NCBI RefSeq assembly: GCF_001485415.1
Contig: NZ_BCMQ01000007.1
Span: 124,001-188,000 of the forward strand
Reading direction: 5' to 3'
Source of the DNA: Myroides odoratimimus
GTDB lineage: Bacteria > Bacteroidota > Bacteroidia > Flavobacteriales > Flavobacteriaceae
Length of the DNA: 64,000 nt
Within the stretch, counting starts at the first letter, position 1. Each line of letters begins with the position of its first letter. The notes beneath the pieces are model-generated. The model was not told where the DNA came from. It did not search any database and worked only from the letters and a program-made list of their open reading frames with translations. Shown here one piece after another: positions 1-7,841 of this stretch. A program made the translations under genes and the position numbers.

Positions 1-1
1 G

Positions 2-46
2 ACTTCAGACTTTTATGAACTAAAGACAGTAGGAAAAGAGATATAA
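2..46 (+). CDS. C-terminal end of an upstream gene (partial, tentative)
   Basis: An open frame enters from the left edge and reads TSDFYELKTVGKEI before a TAA at 44-46, two bases before the next start codon. Tight spacing and ordinary residue composition suggest the tail of a gene co-transcribed with the SPFH gene. Fourteen residues are too few to identify a family; the other frames stop earlier. Confidence 0.4.
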   Translation, partial: TSDFYELKTVGKEI

Positions 47-48
47 CT

Positions 49-1050
49 ATGGGATTATTCAATATTTTTAAGAAACAGCTAGCTTCTGTTATAGAATGGA
101 AGGATCAACCACAAGATGTCGTATGGTATCAATTTCCGTCGCCAACAGATGAGATCAAGAATGCATCTAAGTTAATCGTAGCACCGAGTCAAGGATGCGT
201 ATTAGTATACGATGGAAAAGTACAAGATATACTCCTAGAAGAAGGAACCTTTAGTCTGAGTACAGCTAATCATCCTTTTATTACGACATTGATTAATATT
301 CGTCAGAATTTTGAAAGTGAGCATAAGTTAAAAGTGTTCTTCTTTAGACAATCTCAGATTATTAATCAGTCTTGGGGTACTCCTAGTGCGATTAAGTATG
401 TAGATAAGCATTATGATATTCCGATAGAACTAGGAGTGAATGGGACATTCTCGTTTAAGATACAGGATATTAACTTTCTTTATAGAGAGGTTATTAGCAA
501 TGCGAATGTATATACAGCGATGGACTTAAAAGATATCCTTATTCAACGCATTCCTCAGGCTATCACTACTTATCTATCAGGAGCCTCATTTGGCTATACG
601 GAGATAGATGCGCAGCTAGAAGTAATCTCTACCGAAATCAAGAATAAACTAAATGAAGAGTTTGCTGCTTTAGGACTTGCATTGACAGACTTTAAAGTAC
701 TAGGAACAGTATTCGATACCAAGACCCAACAGCGTATTGCCACTGTGTCTAATATAACTTCTGATGTAAAAGCAGCAGAAGCAGCAGGAATGACGTATGC
801 AGAGTTAGAGAAGTTGAAAGCTCTGAGAGATGCTGCTCGTAATGAAGGTGGACTAGCAGGGGCAGGAGTGCAGATGGGAGCAGGACTAGAGTTAGGTAAG
901 CAGCTGGGTATCGCTTCTAATCAAGTGCTGGAGCAGTCTGGAGATGATGGGCTTCAAGTTTTAAAGAAATTAAATTTATTATTACAAGAAGGAATCATTA
1001 CACAAGAAGATTACGATCAAAAAAAGAAAGAAATATTATCAAAACTATAG
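49..1050 (+). CDS. SPFH-domain protein with C-terminal SHOCT domain
   Basis: A 333-residue protein of the SPFH (stomatin/prohibitin/flotillin) superfamily in the virion-core/YdjI-like subgroup. Residues about 35-230 carry the SPFH-like fold region, followed by a Gly/Ala-rich linker (about 262-290) and a C-terminal SHOCT module (about 301-333, LLLQEGIITQEDYDQKKKEI), a short helical domain commonly found at protein ends as an oligomerisation element. No signal peptide or clear membrane span is present, so it is probably cytoplasmic or membrane-peripheral. An AGGAAAAGAG stretch lies upstream of the ATG. The small membrane protein that follows starts 3 bases after this stop, so the two are surely co-expressed and the partner may anchor it (inference). 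The exact function of the family is unknown. Confidence 0.85.
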   Translation: MGLFNIFKKQLASVIEWKDQPQDVVWYQFPSPTDEIKNASKLIVAPSQGCVLVYDGKVQDILLEEGTFSLSTANHPFITTLINIRQNFESEHKLKVFFFRQSQIINQSWGTPSAIKYVDKHYDIPIELGVNGTFSFKIQDINFLYREVISNANVYTAMDLKDILIQRIPQAITTYLSGASFGYTEIDAQLEVISTEIKNKLNEEFAALGLALTDFKVLGTVFDTKTQQRIATVSNITSDVKAAEAAGMTYAELEKLKALRDAARNEGGLAGAGVQMGAGLELGKQLGIASNQVLEQSGDDGLQVLKKLNLLLQEGIITQEDYDQKKKEILSKL

Positions 1051-1053
1051 CGT

Positions 1054-1293
1054 ATGAAGTATATTATCGGTTTTATAGTTTGTATCTTAGTATTAATAAC
1101 AGCATTATATGTTATTTTAGGTTTTTGGGGAATAGCCATGTTTGATTCAGAACATCTAGTCAATACCTATAAGACCATCGGAATAGTAATAGTAGTAGCC
1201 TTATTTTTGATTATGGCAGTGAGCTTTTTCTTTAAGCGTGATCATAAAGGTTATGATACGACTAAGGGAAATATAGCACATCCTAAAAAATAG
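1054..1293 (+). CDS. Small two-helix membrane protein
   Basis: A 79-residue protein with two hydrophobic helices (about 3-29 and 41-60) and a basic hydrophilic tail rich in Lys, His and Asp. It starts 3 bases after the SPFH gene stop and ends 24 bases before the YihY-family gene, so it sits inside an apparent operon. I do not recognise a family. Its position suggests a membrane partner of the SPFH/SHOCT protein, which has no membrane span of its own; this is inference. Confidence 0.7.
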   Translation: MKYIIGFIVCILVLITALYVILGFWGIAMFDSEHLVNTYKTIGIVIVVALFLIMAVSFFFKRDHKGYDTTKGNIAHPKK

Positions 1294-1317
1294 CTTGATA
1301 AAAAGAAAAGAGATTAA

Positions 1318-2217
1318 ATGTCGCAGGAAATAGAAGAAAGATTAGACAGAATACCTGTCATACGTACGATAGTCCGGACTTTAAAATGTATTCGTTTTAA
1401 GGTGTTAGAAGGGTATTCTCTTTATGATTTAATAGAATTATATGTCTTAGGGATTATAAAAGGAGCATTCTCCTATAGGGCAGGATCTATCGCCTTCAGT
1501 TTCTTTATGGCGTTATTTCCGTTTGCACTTTTTATACTGAACTTGATTCCCTATATCCCGATAGACAATTTTCAGGTAGACTTTATGCAGTTTATCGAGA
1601 GTTCTGTCCCTCCGAATACCTTTGGTGCGATAGAGTCTATTCTGAGCGATATTATGAATAACAGTTATCGCTCGTTACTATCATCCGGATTCTTGCTATC
1701 TATATTCTTAATGACTAATGGAGTCTTTGCGATTATAGGAGGATTTGAGTCTTCGTATCACATTATTGTTTCTCGCAATCTGATTAGACAGTATCTTGTC
1801 GCATTAGTCTTATCTGTATGTCTAGCGATACTAGTCATTTTCTCTGTTGCATTCTTTGTGACACTAGAGGTGGTGATGTATAAGTTTAACCTAGATTCTA
1901 TGTTGATACAGTGGTCTAGAAGCATATTCTTATTGTTAGTAGTACTGATGACTACCTCTATCTTATACAAGTTCGGAGCCAAGCAGACCAAGCAAGTATC
2001 CTTCATCTCTATAGGGTCTGTATTTACGACTATTCTTTACATACTTACTTCTTATCTCTTTGGGGTATATGTATTGAGATTTGCTCGCTATAATGAGTTA
2101 TATGGCTCTATTGGGACGTTGTTAGTAGTGATGTTCTATTTGTGGATTAACTGTATGATTCTATTGTTAGGTTTTGAATTAAATTTAGCTATAAATAAAT
2201 TAAAGTCAAAAAAATAG
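1318..2217 (+). CDS. YihY/virulence factor BrkB family membrane protein
   Basis: A 299-residue polytopic membrane protein of the YihY/BrkB family (once misannotated as RNase BN). The family hallmark, an early conserved segment RAGSIAFSFFMALFP at residues 54-68, is present, followed by hydrophobic helices to the end, including the typical final pair with GTLLVVMFYLWINCMILLLGFELN. Length is normal for the family. The biochemical role is unresolved; related proteins have been linked to serum resistance and to transport. It lies 24 bases after the small membrane protein gene. Confidence 0.88.
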   Translation: MSQEIEERLDRIPVIRTIVRTLKCIRFKVLEGYSLYDLIELYVLGIIKGAFSYRAGSIAFSFFMALFPFALFILNLIPYIPIDNFQVDFMQFIESSVPPNTFGAIESILSDIMNNSYRSLLSSGFLLSIFLMTNGVFAIIGGFESSYHIIVSRNLIRQYLVALVLSVCLAILVIFSVAFFVTLEVVMYKFNLDSMLIQWSRSIFLLLVVLMTTSILYKFGAKQTKQVSFISIGSVFTTILYILTSYLFGVYVLRFARYNELYGSIGTLLVVMFYLWINCMILLLGFELNLAINKLKSKK

Positions 2218-2256
2218 CTATATTTGGGTTATAACCTTAAAATTAAACGCTGAACT

Positions 2257-2685
2257 ATGAGAAATTTTTTAACGACAATTGTGTTGGTGTTAGCTGTGTC
2301 TTTATCAGCACATGCACAGAGTATAGTAGGTAAGTGGAAAACGATAGACGATAGTACAGGAAAAGAGAAGTCTATTGTTGAAATTTACGAGAAAGACGGT
2401 AAATATTACGGACAGGTAAAGAAACTTTTAAACCCATCTAAACCTAACCCAAAATGTGATAACTGTGAAGGAGATGAGAAGGGAAAACCTATCGAAGGGC
2501 TTGTTATCATTAAAGACTTACAGAAAAAAGGAAATGAATATACAGGTGGTAAAATCACTGATCCTGAAAGTGGTAAACAGTATAAATGTACTGTGAAACT
2601 AAATGGGAAGGATAAGCTAGATGTGCGTGGATATATCGGATTATCTCTGATAGGAAGAACACAGACGTGGAAAAAAGCAGATTAA
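2257..2685 (+). CDS. DUF2147 domain-containing secreted protein
   Basis: A 142-residue protein with a signal peptide (residues 1-20, cleavage likely after AHA) followed by a single DUF2147 domain: a GKWKTIDDSTGKEKSIVEIYEKDGKYYGQV opening, a CDNCEGDEKGKPIEGLVI centre and a YIGLSLIGRTQTW ending that matches the usual family finish. The two Cys of the CxxC could form a disulfide in the periplasm. The domain is a small beta-barrel-like fold of unknown function. It is the last gene before a strong terminator. Confidence 0.85.
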   Translation: MRNFLTTIVLVLAVSLSAHAQSIVGKWKTIDDSTGKEKSIVEIYEKDGKYYGQVKKLLNPSKPNPKCDNCEGDEKGKPIEGLVIIKDLQKKGNEYTGGKITDPESGKQYKCTVKLNGKDKLDVRGYIGLSLIGRTQTWKKAD

Positions 2686-2758
2686 AGATAAGTGAAGTAT
2701 TTATAATAGTTATTTTATAATACAGAGATAGATTATCTAAAATAATTTTAAAAGATAT

Positions 2759-2790
2759 AAAGGTCATTAGCACGCGCTAATGACCTTTTC
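2759..2790 (+). terminator. Rho-independent terminator after the DUF2147 gene
   Basis: Perfect 13-bp stem AAAGGTCATTAGC (2759-2771) and its complement (2776-2788) with loop ACGC, followed by a T-rich run. It ends the operon that starts at 49. Confidence 0.85.
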
Positions 2791-3309
2791 TTTTGGGTAG
2801 AAGTCTTGTGTGGTATATAATCGGAGAGAGAAGAGGGAGTGAAGCCTGTAATTATGGCTACCTAATAGTTATCAAGCAAATCATTATTCATAGGTTCTAT
2901 TTCTTCAACACCCCTACAACACTTCTTCAACATTGCTTCAAGAAACAAGCCTTCTAGTAGAGCAATCTTGGGGTATTGTTGAAGAAGTGTTGAAGGAAAT
3001 GCTATAACTGCTTATATACACTGCTGTTAGGAGCTGTTGGGCAATTAGGATAGAAATGTTTGTTTTTGATTTATGTTATTGATTAGTAGTGTTTTGTGTC
3101 GTTTTTAGGGAGTGAAAAAAGTGATGCTTTTTTTATGTGGTATTTAGGTGTTATACATCACAGATTAGAAACCTTCAACAACGCGAGTAGAGGTGTATCG
3201 CGTGCATCTACTAGAAGTAATGAGATGTTATATATTACAGAATATATATAACCTTGCGATAAATAAGAGCGAATATAGTACTGATGGGATGAGATAAAAA
3301 TAAAGCGAT
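2791..3309. repeat. Gene-free gap with structured repeat element, copy A
   Basis: No convincing gene lies here. The gap holds a perfect 16-bp inverted repeat, CAACACTTCTTCAACA (2917-2932) with its complement (2977-2992), 44 bases apart. A CTAG (2954) and CAATCT (2963) lie between the arms, GAAATGCTATAAC follows the right arm, and a 24-base block at 3087-3110 (containing GTGTTTTGTGT) is followed by an A-run/T-run hairpin. The gap at 35.3-35.6 kb has the same order of motifs at nearly the same spacing. Confidence 0.65.
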
Positions 3310-3317
3310 TATCTTTG
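3310..3317 (+). promoter_or_regulatory. -7 element of the priA promoter
   Basis: TATCTTTG matches the Bacteroidota sigma-70 -7 consensus TAnnTTTG. It lies 34 bases before the priA ATG. No TTG is found at the ideal distance upstream, so the -33 element is weak. Confidence 0.5.
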
Positions 3318-3351
3318 TAATTATTGATTTCTAAAAAATAGTACTATTAGT

Positions 3352-5802
3352 ATGAATTACTTTGTTGAGGTTATTGTTCCATTAGCTTTAGACCCTACGT
3401 TTACTTATGCTGTAAGTGAGGCAGAATACGAGTTTATCCAAGTAGGGATGCGCGTAGCTGTTCCTTTTGGTCGTTCTAAAGTATATACGGCTGTGGTAAT
3501 CGAAAAACACAATAGAGTACCTCAGTACTATGAGGCAAAAGAAATCAATGAGATTATAGATCTGACTCCTGTTGTCACTGAGAAACAGATCAGCTTATGG
3601 AAGTGGATAGCAGACTACTATATGTGTACGATAGGGGATGTGTATAAGAGTGCTATGCCATCACAGTTACTTTTAGAAAGTGAGACACTTATACAGTATA
3701 ATCCGGATAGTACTATTAAAGCAGAAGAATTAGATGATGCAGAATATTTAATATATGAGGCACTTCAAGTACAGTCTATTCTTAAAGTAGAAGAGATTAT
3801 AGCAGTACTGAACCGAAAGAAGGTCTTCCCTGTGATTAACTCTCTTCTAGAAAAGAAGATGATATTCTTACAAGAAGAGATGGTGGAGAAGTATAAGCCG
3901 AAACAGATTAGATATGTCAAACTAGCGGAGCAATACTTGGCTGAGAATGGTTTGGCAGATTTGATGGAAGTAGTCTCTCGTGCTGAAAAGCAAAGAGAGA
4001 TGATCTTAAAATATTTTCAATTGCAGGCTGTGCACAAAAAGCCGATTACAGTCAAACAGTTAGTAGAAGAATCAGAATCTACATCTGCAGTAGTTAAGGC
4101 ACTTATTAATAAAGGCATATTTGAAGATTACTATTTAAACCAAGATCGTGTGATCTTCGGGGATGCAGTACAAGATATTATCGAGTTAAGTGATGAGCAG
4201 AGTAAAGCTCTTTGGGAGATCGGGCAGTCATTAGAAACGAAGGATGTCGTCTTACTACACGGTGTAACTGCGTCTGGTAAAACAGAAGTATATATCAAAC
4301 TTATAGAGAAATACTTGGCAAATGAAGGACAGGTATTATTTCTATTGCCAGAGATAGGGCTTACAACACAATTAGTGATGAGGTTGACTAGCTATTTTGG
4401 AAACGAAGTAGCAGTGTATAACTCAAAGTATTCTCACAATGAACGATTAGAAGTCTGGGATCAGGTATTGAATAAGTCTGAAAAAGCAAAAGTGGTTATC
4501 GGTACAAGGTTATCTGTCTTCTTGCCTTTTCAGGATTTACAGTTGATAGTAGTAGATGAAGAACAAGAAGGAAACTATAAGCAACACGATCCAGCTCCTC
4601 GATATCACGGAAGGGATGCAGCTATCGTATTGGCAAAACAGCACAATGCTAAAGTAGTCTTAGGATCTGCAACACCGAGCTTAGAAACGTATTACAATGC
4701 TACACAAGGCAAGTATGGTTTAGTGGAATTAAAGAAGCGCTATACCAATGTAGTCTTGCCAGAGATTGTTTTAGTAGATGTAAAAGATAAATATAAACGA
4801 AAACAGATGACAGGGCATTTCTCAGATCAGTTGATCGATGAGATAAATATGGCGTTGTCGTTAGAAGAACAGGTTATTCTGTTTCAGAACCGAAGAGGTT
4901 TCTCTCCTGTCGTAGAGTGTATGACTTGTGGAGCTGTACCAGAATGTCCTCATTGTGATGTGAGTTTGACATATCACAAGTATAAAAATGAGTTGAGGTG
5001 TCACTATTGTGGTTTTACGCTACCGATGCCCAAACAGTGTTTTAGATGTCACAGTGTGGATCTGAATACAAAAGGATTTGGTACAGAGCAAGTAGAGGAA
5101 GAATTAAAAGAGTTGTTTCCGAATAAGCGTATTGCGCGTATGGATCAAGATACAACTAGAGGAAAGTATGGCTTTGAGAAATTAGTAGAGTCCTTTCAAG
5201 CGAGACAAATCGATATTCTAGTAGGAACGCAGATGTTGGCGAAGGGATTTGATTTTGACAATGTGAATTTGGTCGGAATAATGAATGCGGACAACAGTTT
5301 GTATCATCCTGACTTTAGAGCGCATGAGCGGGCATATCAGATGATGACACAGGTAGCAGGTAGGGCAGGGAGAAAGGATAAAAAGGGTAAAGTGATTATT
5401 CAGACATTTAATCCGTATCACAATATCATACAGCAAGTGACTCATTATGATTATATGGGAATGTATAAAGAGCAGATGTATGAGCGATATAACTTTAAGT
5501 ATCCTCCTTTCTATAGATTAGTTAAGCTGACACTAAGACATAAAGAGTTCGAGAAGTTAAAAGAGGCTTCATTTTGGTTGTATAACAACCTGAAGGAGCA
5601 ACTAGGTGTACCTGTTTTAGGACCAGAAGAGCCTGCGATTAATAGGATACGCAATCAATATATACGAGTGATTTTAATTAAAATTCCTCAGAATGTACCT
5701 CTGATAAAGACAAAAGAGAATGTTCGAAAAATATTGAAAAGTTTTGAAGCGATAGGACAGTATCGCTCTGTGAAAGTAGTCGCTAATGTAGATTTCTATT
5801 AG
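3352..5802 (+). CDS. priA: Primosomal protein N' (replication restart helicase PriA)
   Basis: An 816-residue superfamily 2 helicase that reloads the replisome at collapsed forks. The order is the PriA 3'-DNA-binding domain (1-100), a winged-helix region, helicase motif I GVTASGKT (304-311), motif II at 402-405, zinc-binding Cys pairs from about residue 523 (CMTCG, CPHCD, CHYCG, CFRCH), motif V GTQMLAKGFDF and motif VI QVAGRAGR. Motif II reads DEEQ where E. coli PriA has DEEH. Length is normal. The ATG is preceded by a TATCTTTG promoter element, and a terminator overlaps the stop codon, so the gene looks monocistronic. Confidence 0.97.
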   Translation: MNYFVEVIVPLALDPTFTYAVSEAEYEFIQVGMRVAVPFGRSKVYTAVVIEKHNRVPQYYEAKEINEIIDLTPVVTEKQISLWKWIADYYMCTIGDVYKSAMPSQLLLESETLIQYNPDSTIKAEELDDAEYLIYEALQVQSILKVEEIIAVLNRKKVFPVINSLLEKKMIFLQEEMVEKYKPKQIRYVKLAEQYLAENGLADLMEVVSRAEKQREMILKYFQLQAVHKKPITVKQLVEESESTSAVVKALINKGIFEDYYLNQDRVIFGDAVQDIIELSDEQSKALWEIGQSLETKDVVLLHGVTASGKTEVYIKLIEKYLANEGQVLFLLPEIGLTTQLVMRLTSYFGNEVAVYNSKYSHNERLEVWDQVLNKSEKAKVVIGTRLSVFLPFQDLQLIVVDEEQEGNYKQHDPAPRYHGRDAAIVLAKQHNAKVVLGSATPSLETYYNATQGKYGLVELKKRYTNVVLPEIVLVDVKDKYKRKQMTGHFSDQLIDEINMALSLEEQVILFQNRRGFSPVVECMTCGAVPECPHCDVSLTYHKYKNELRCHYCGFTLPMPKQCFRCHSVDLNTKGFGTEQVEEELKELFPNKRIARMDQDTTRGKYGFEKLVESFQARQIDILVGTQMLAKGFDFDNVNLVGIMNADNSLYHPDFRAHERAYQMMTQVAGRAGRKDKKGKVIIQTFNPYHNIIQQVTHYDYMGMYKEQMYERYNFKYPPFYRLVKLTLRHKEFEKLKEASFWLYNNLKEQLGVPVLGPEEPAINRIRNQYIRVILIKIPQNVPLIKTKENVRKILKSFEAIGQYRSVKVVANVDFY

Positions 5803-5812
5803 CGATTTTTTT
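5780..5812 (+). terminator. Terminator overlapping the priA stop codon
   Basis: An 8-bp stem TCGCTAAT (5780-5787) pairs with ATTAGCGA (5798-5805) across a 10-base loop and is followed by seven T. The right arm contains the priA TAG stop, so the last priA codons double as the terminator. Confidence 0.75.
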
Positions 5813-5850
5813 AGAAGGTAAAAGAAGTGTTATAAAAAAGAAATAATAGT

Positions 5851-6387
5851 ATGGAATTAAAAATTGTAGTATCACAAGATTCATTTAATAGTCAAGAGGC
5901 TTATGATATCGTTTATTCAAATATCACGTTTATTAACTTGGTAAGAGAAGAAGGAGGATTAATGGAAGAGACAGTTCACCCAGATGCAATCCTAAGTTAT
6001 TATCTTGATTATTATTTAGCTCAATATAAGAATGGAAACTTCTCTCAGATTGTTTGGAATACTCAGGCTGATTATGAGTTTTTTGCTATTATAGCTGATG
6101 GGCTAGAGAAAATAGGAGCTACACAAAACTTAGCTCTTTTAAAGAAGCAACTTGAAGTTTTAAATAATATTGACGAAACTGTATTAGAGGCATTCTGTGA
6201 GTCGGATTACTTTGGTACGAATCCTACAAGAGATCTGTTGAAGAATGATGATTTCTATAATCTAGAAGAGGATATCGTAGAGTTAAATGCGAAGTGGTTG
6301 AGAAATCACCCTGATCTAGATGTATTATCTATAGAAGGAATGTATCAGAGAGCAGAGGCATTATTAGACAAGAAAATAGAAAGATAA
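5851..6387 (+). CDS. DUF4375/DMP19-like protein
   Basis: A 178-residue acidic, probably all-helical soluble protein. The centre HPDAILSYYLDYYLAQYKNGNFSQIVWN (about 45-72) resembles the DUF4375 signature shared with DMP19, a Neisseria DNA-mimic protein that sequesters a transcription factor. A DNA-mimic role is only suggested by the family; the surplus of Asp/Glu here is compatible with it. It stands alone between the priA terminator and a DNA-binding membrane protein gene. Family assignment is from memory of the motif. Confidence 0.55.
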   Translation: MELKIVVSQDSFNSQEAYDIVYSNITFINLVREEGGLMEETVHPDAILSYYLDYYLAQYKNGNFSQIVWNTQADYEFFAIIADGLEKIGATQNLALLKKQLEVLNNIDETVLEAFCESDYFGTNPTRDLLKNDDFYNLEEDIVELNAKWLRNHPDLDVLSIEGMYQRAEALLDKKIER

Positions 6388-6508
6388 ATAAGAGGGAGTG
6401 AAAAAGCTTAGATTTACTGAAGTGTCTTAGATATGTCATAGTTATGTCATAAGGAATATTATACATCTGATGTAGTTTTGAATTGTTTAAAATATAATAA
6501 AGAAAGCT

Positions 6509-7057
6509 ATGAATGTATTAAGTCAAAAATTGAAAGAACTAAGAGTGATAAAGGGGTTTTCTCAAGAAGAGTTAAGTGAAAGGTCAGGTATTAGTATTAG
6601 GACAATTCAACGAATCGAAAAAGGAGATAGTGAACCACGAGGAACGACTTTACAATTGTTATGTGGTGCTTTAGGGCAAGATATTAAAGATATTATTTCT
6701 GTTGAGAAGATAGAACTAATTGTAAGTAGAAAGTATTATTTGTCAATATTAGTAGGGCTTATTATTCCTTTGGGAAATGTTTTAGGTCCTTTTATAGTTT
6801 GTATTAGCAATAATAGAGAGGAGTTTAAGAAAGAAGGGAAGCATATTATTTATAATCAAATAGTTTATGCGTTGTTGTCGGCTTTTATCATTATTATCTG
6901 GACAATAGGGAAAATTAATCATGTAGCAGGAATCAACTATGTTTTAATGTTTTTTCTTTGTTTGTCATTTGCTAATTATGGGGTTAGTGTTTATGCTTTA
7001 TATAAAATGAATAAAGAAACAAAGAGAATGTTTTATTATCCGTTTTTTAAAAAATAA
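6509..7057 (+). CDS. XRE-family helix-turn-helix protein with membrane domain
   Basis: A 182-residue protein. Residues 7-61 form a Cro/CI-type HTH with the typical FSQEELSERSGISIRTIQRIEKG helices. The rest holds about three hydrophobic spans (about 75-97, 110-130 and 137-165), so the DNA-binding domain would be tethered to the inner face of the cytoplasmic membrane. The signal it senses is unknown. No partner gene is adjacent: the ribosomal protein operon follows under its own promoter. Confidence 0.75.
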   Translation: MNVLSQKLKELRVIKGFSQEELSERSGISIRTIQRIEKGDSEPRGTTLQLLCGALGQDIKDIISVEKIELIVSRKYYLSILVGLIIPLGNVLGPFIVCISNNREEFKKEGKHIIYNQIVYALLSAFIIIIWTIGKINHVAGINYVLMFFLCLSFANYGVSVYALYKMNKETKRMFYYPFFKK

Positions 7058-7067
7058 GAAATTAGTT

Positions 7068-7097
7068 TTGGATAGTATGTATAAAGTTGTATTTTTG
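7068..7097 (+). promoter_or_regulatory. Promoter of rpsF-rpsR-rplI
   Basis: TTG at 7068-7070, a 19-base spacer and TATTTTTG at 7090-7097 exactly match the Bacteroidota consensus TTG-N19-TAnnTTTG. It lies 34 bases before rpsF, leaving a short leader of roughly 30 bases with no room for the large S6:S18-binding leader structure known in some phyla. Confidence 0.85.
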
Positions 7098-7131
7098 CAC
7101 CCAATTTTGTAACAAATAAAATTTAGTATTT

Positions 7132-7473
7132 ATGAATCATTATGAAACTGTTTTCATCTTGAATCCCGTTTTATCTGAAACTCAGATAAAGGAAACAGTA
7201 GTGAAATTCGAAGAATTTCTTACTTCTAGAGGAGCTGAGATGGTAGCTAAAGAGGACTGGGGCTTAAAAAAATTAGCTTATGAAATCCAACACAAGAAAA
7301 GTGGTTTTTATCACTTATTCCAATTCACAGCACCTGCTGATATCATCATCAACTTAGAGACTGAATTCAGACGTGACGAAAGAGTTATGCGTTTCTTAAC
7401 TGTAGCTTTAGACAAACACGCTGTATCTTGGGCTGAGAGAAGAAGAGAGAAATTAAAATCTAAAAAAGCTTAA
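7132..7473 (+). CDS. rpsF: 30S ribosomal protein S6
   Basis: A 113-residue protein with the S6 opening [18 protein letters not shown] and the conserved [26 protein letters not shown] core. S6 binds S18 and the central domain of 16S rRNA in the small subunit platform. First gene of the compact rpsF-rpsR-rplI operon; five bases separate it from rpsR. Confidence 0.97.
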   Translation: MNHYETVFILNPVLSETQIKETVVKFEEFLTSRGAEMVAKEDWGLKKLAYEIQHKKSGFYHLFQFTAPADIIINLETEFRRDERVMRFLTVALDKHAVSWAERRREKLKSKKA

Positions 7474-7478
7474 TTGTT

Positions 7479-7775
7479 ATGTCAAGTATAGAGCAATCTG
7501 CAAAAGGAAAAAAAGACGGAGATATCAGATATTTAACGCCTTTAAACATTGAAACAAACAAAACTAAAAAGTATTGTCGTTTCAAAAAATCAGGAATCAA
7601 ATACATCGACTATAAAGATGCTGATTTCTTATTAAAATTCGTTAACGAGCAAGGTAAAATTTTACCACGTCGTTTAACAGGAACTTCTTTAAAATACCAA
7701 AGAAAAGTATCTGTAGCGATCAAAAGAGCACGTCACTTAGCTTTAATGCCATACGTAGCTGATTTATTAAAATAA
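7479..7775 (+). CDS. rpsR: 30S ribosomal protein S18
   Basis: A 98-residue S18 with the conserved [22 protein letters not shown] segment and the basic C-terminal region [31 protein letters not shown]. It forms a heterodimer with S6. It carries an N-terminal extension of about 25 residues compared with the shortest bacterial forms. Confidence 0.97.
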   Translation: MSSIEQSAKGKKDGDIRYLTPLNIETNKTKKYCRFKKSGIKYIDYKDADFLLKFVNEQGKILPRRLTGTSLKYQRKVSVAIKRARHLALMPYVADLLK

Positions 7776-7787
7776 TAACAAATCATA

Positions 7788-7820
7788 AAGTTGTTGGTTT
7801 TCATTCGTGAAACCTAACTT
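7788..7820 (+). other. Hairpin between rpsR and rplI
   Basis: AAGTT (7788-7792) and AACTT (7816-7820) close an imperfect stem whose upper part pairs GGTTTTCA with TGAAACC (one bulged T) around a TTCG loop. No T-run follows, so it is not a terminator. It may be a processing or attenuation structure; no function can be shown from sequence. Confidence 0.45.
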
Positions 7821-7841
7821 CTTATAAAAAGGACATCAACA

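Noticed and set aside
2555-2773. Minus-strand open frame over the DUF2147 gene
   Set aside because: It overlaps the real gene and the terminator, and its composition is typical of a shadow frame.
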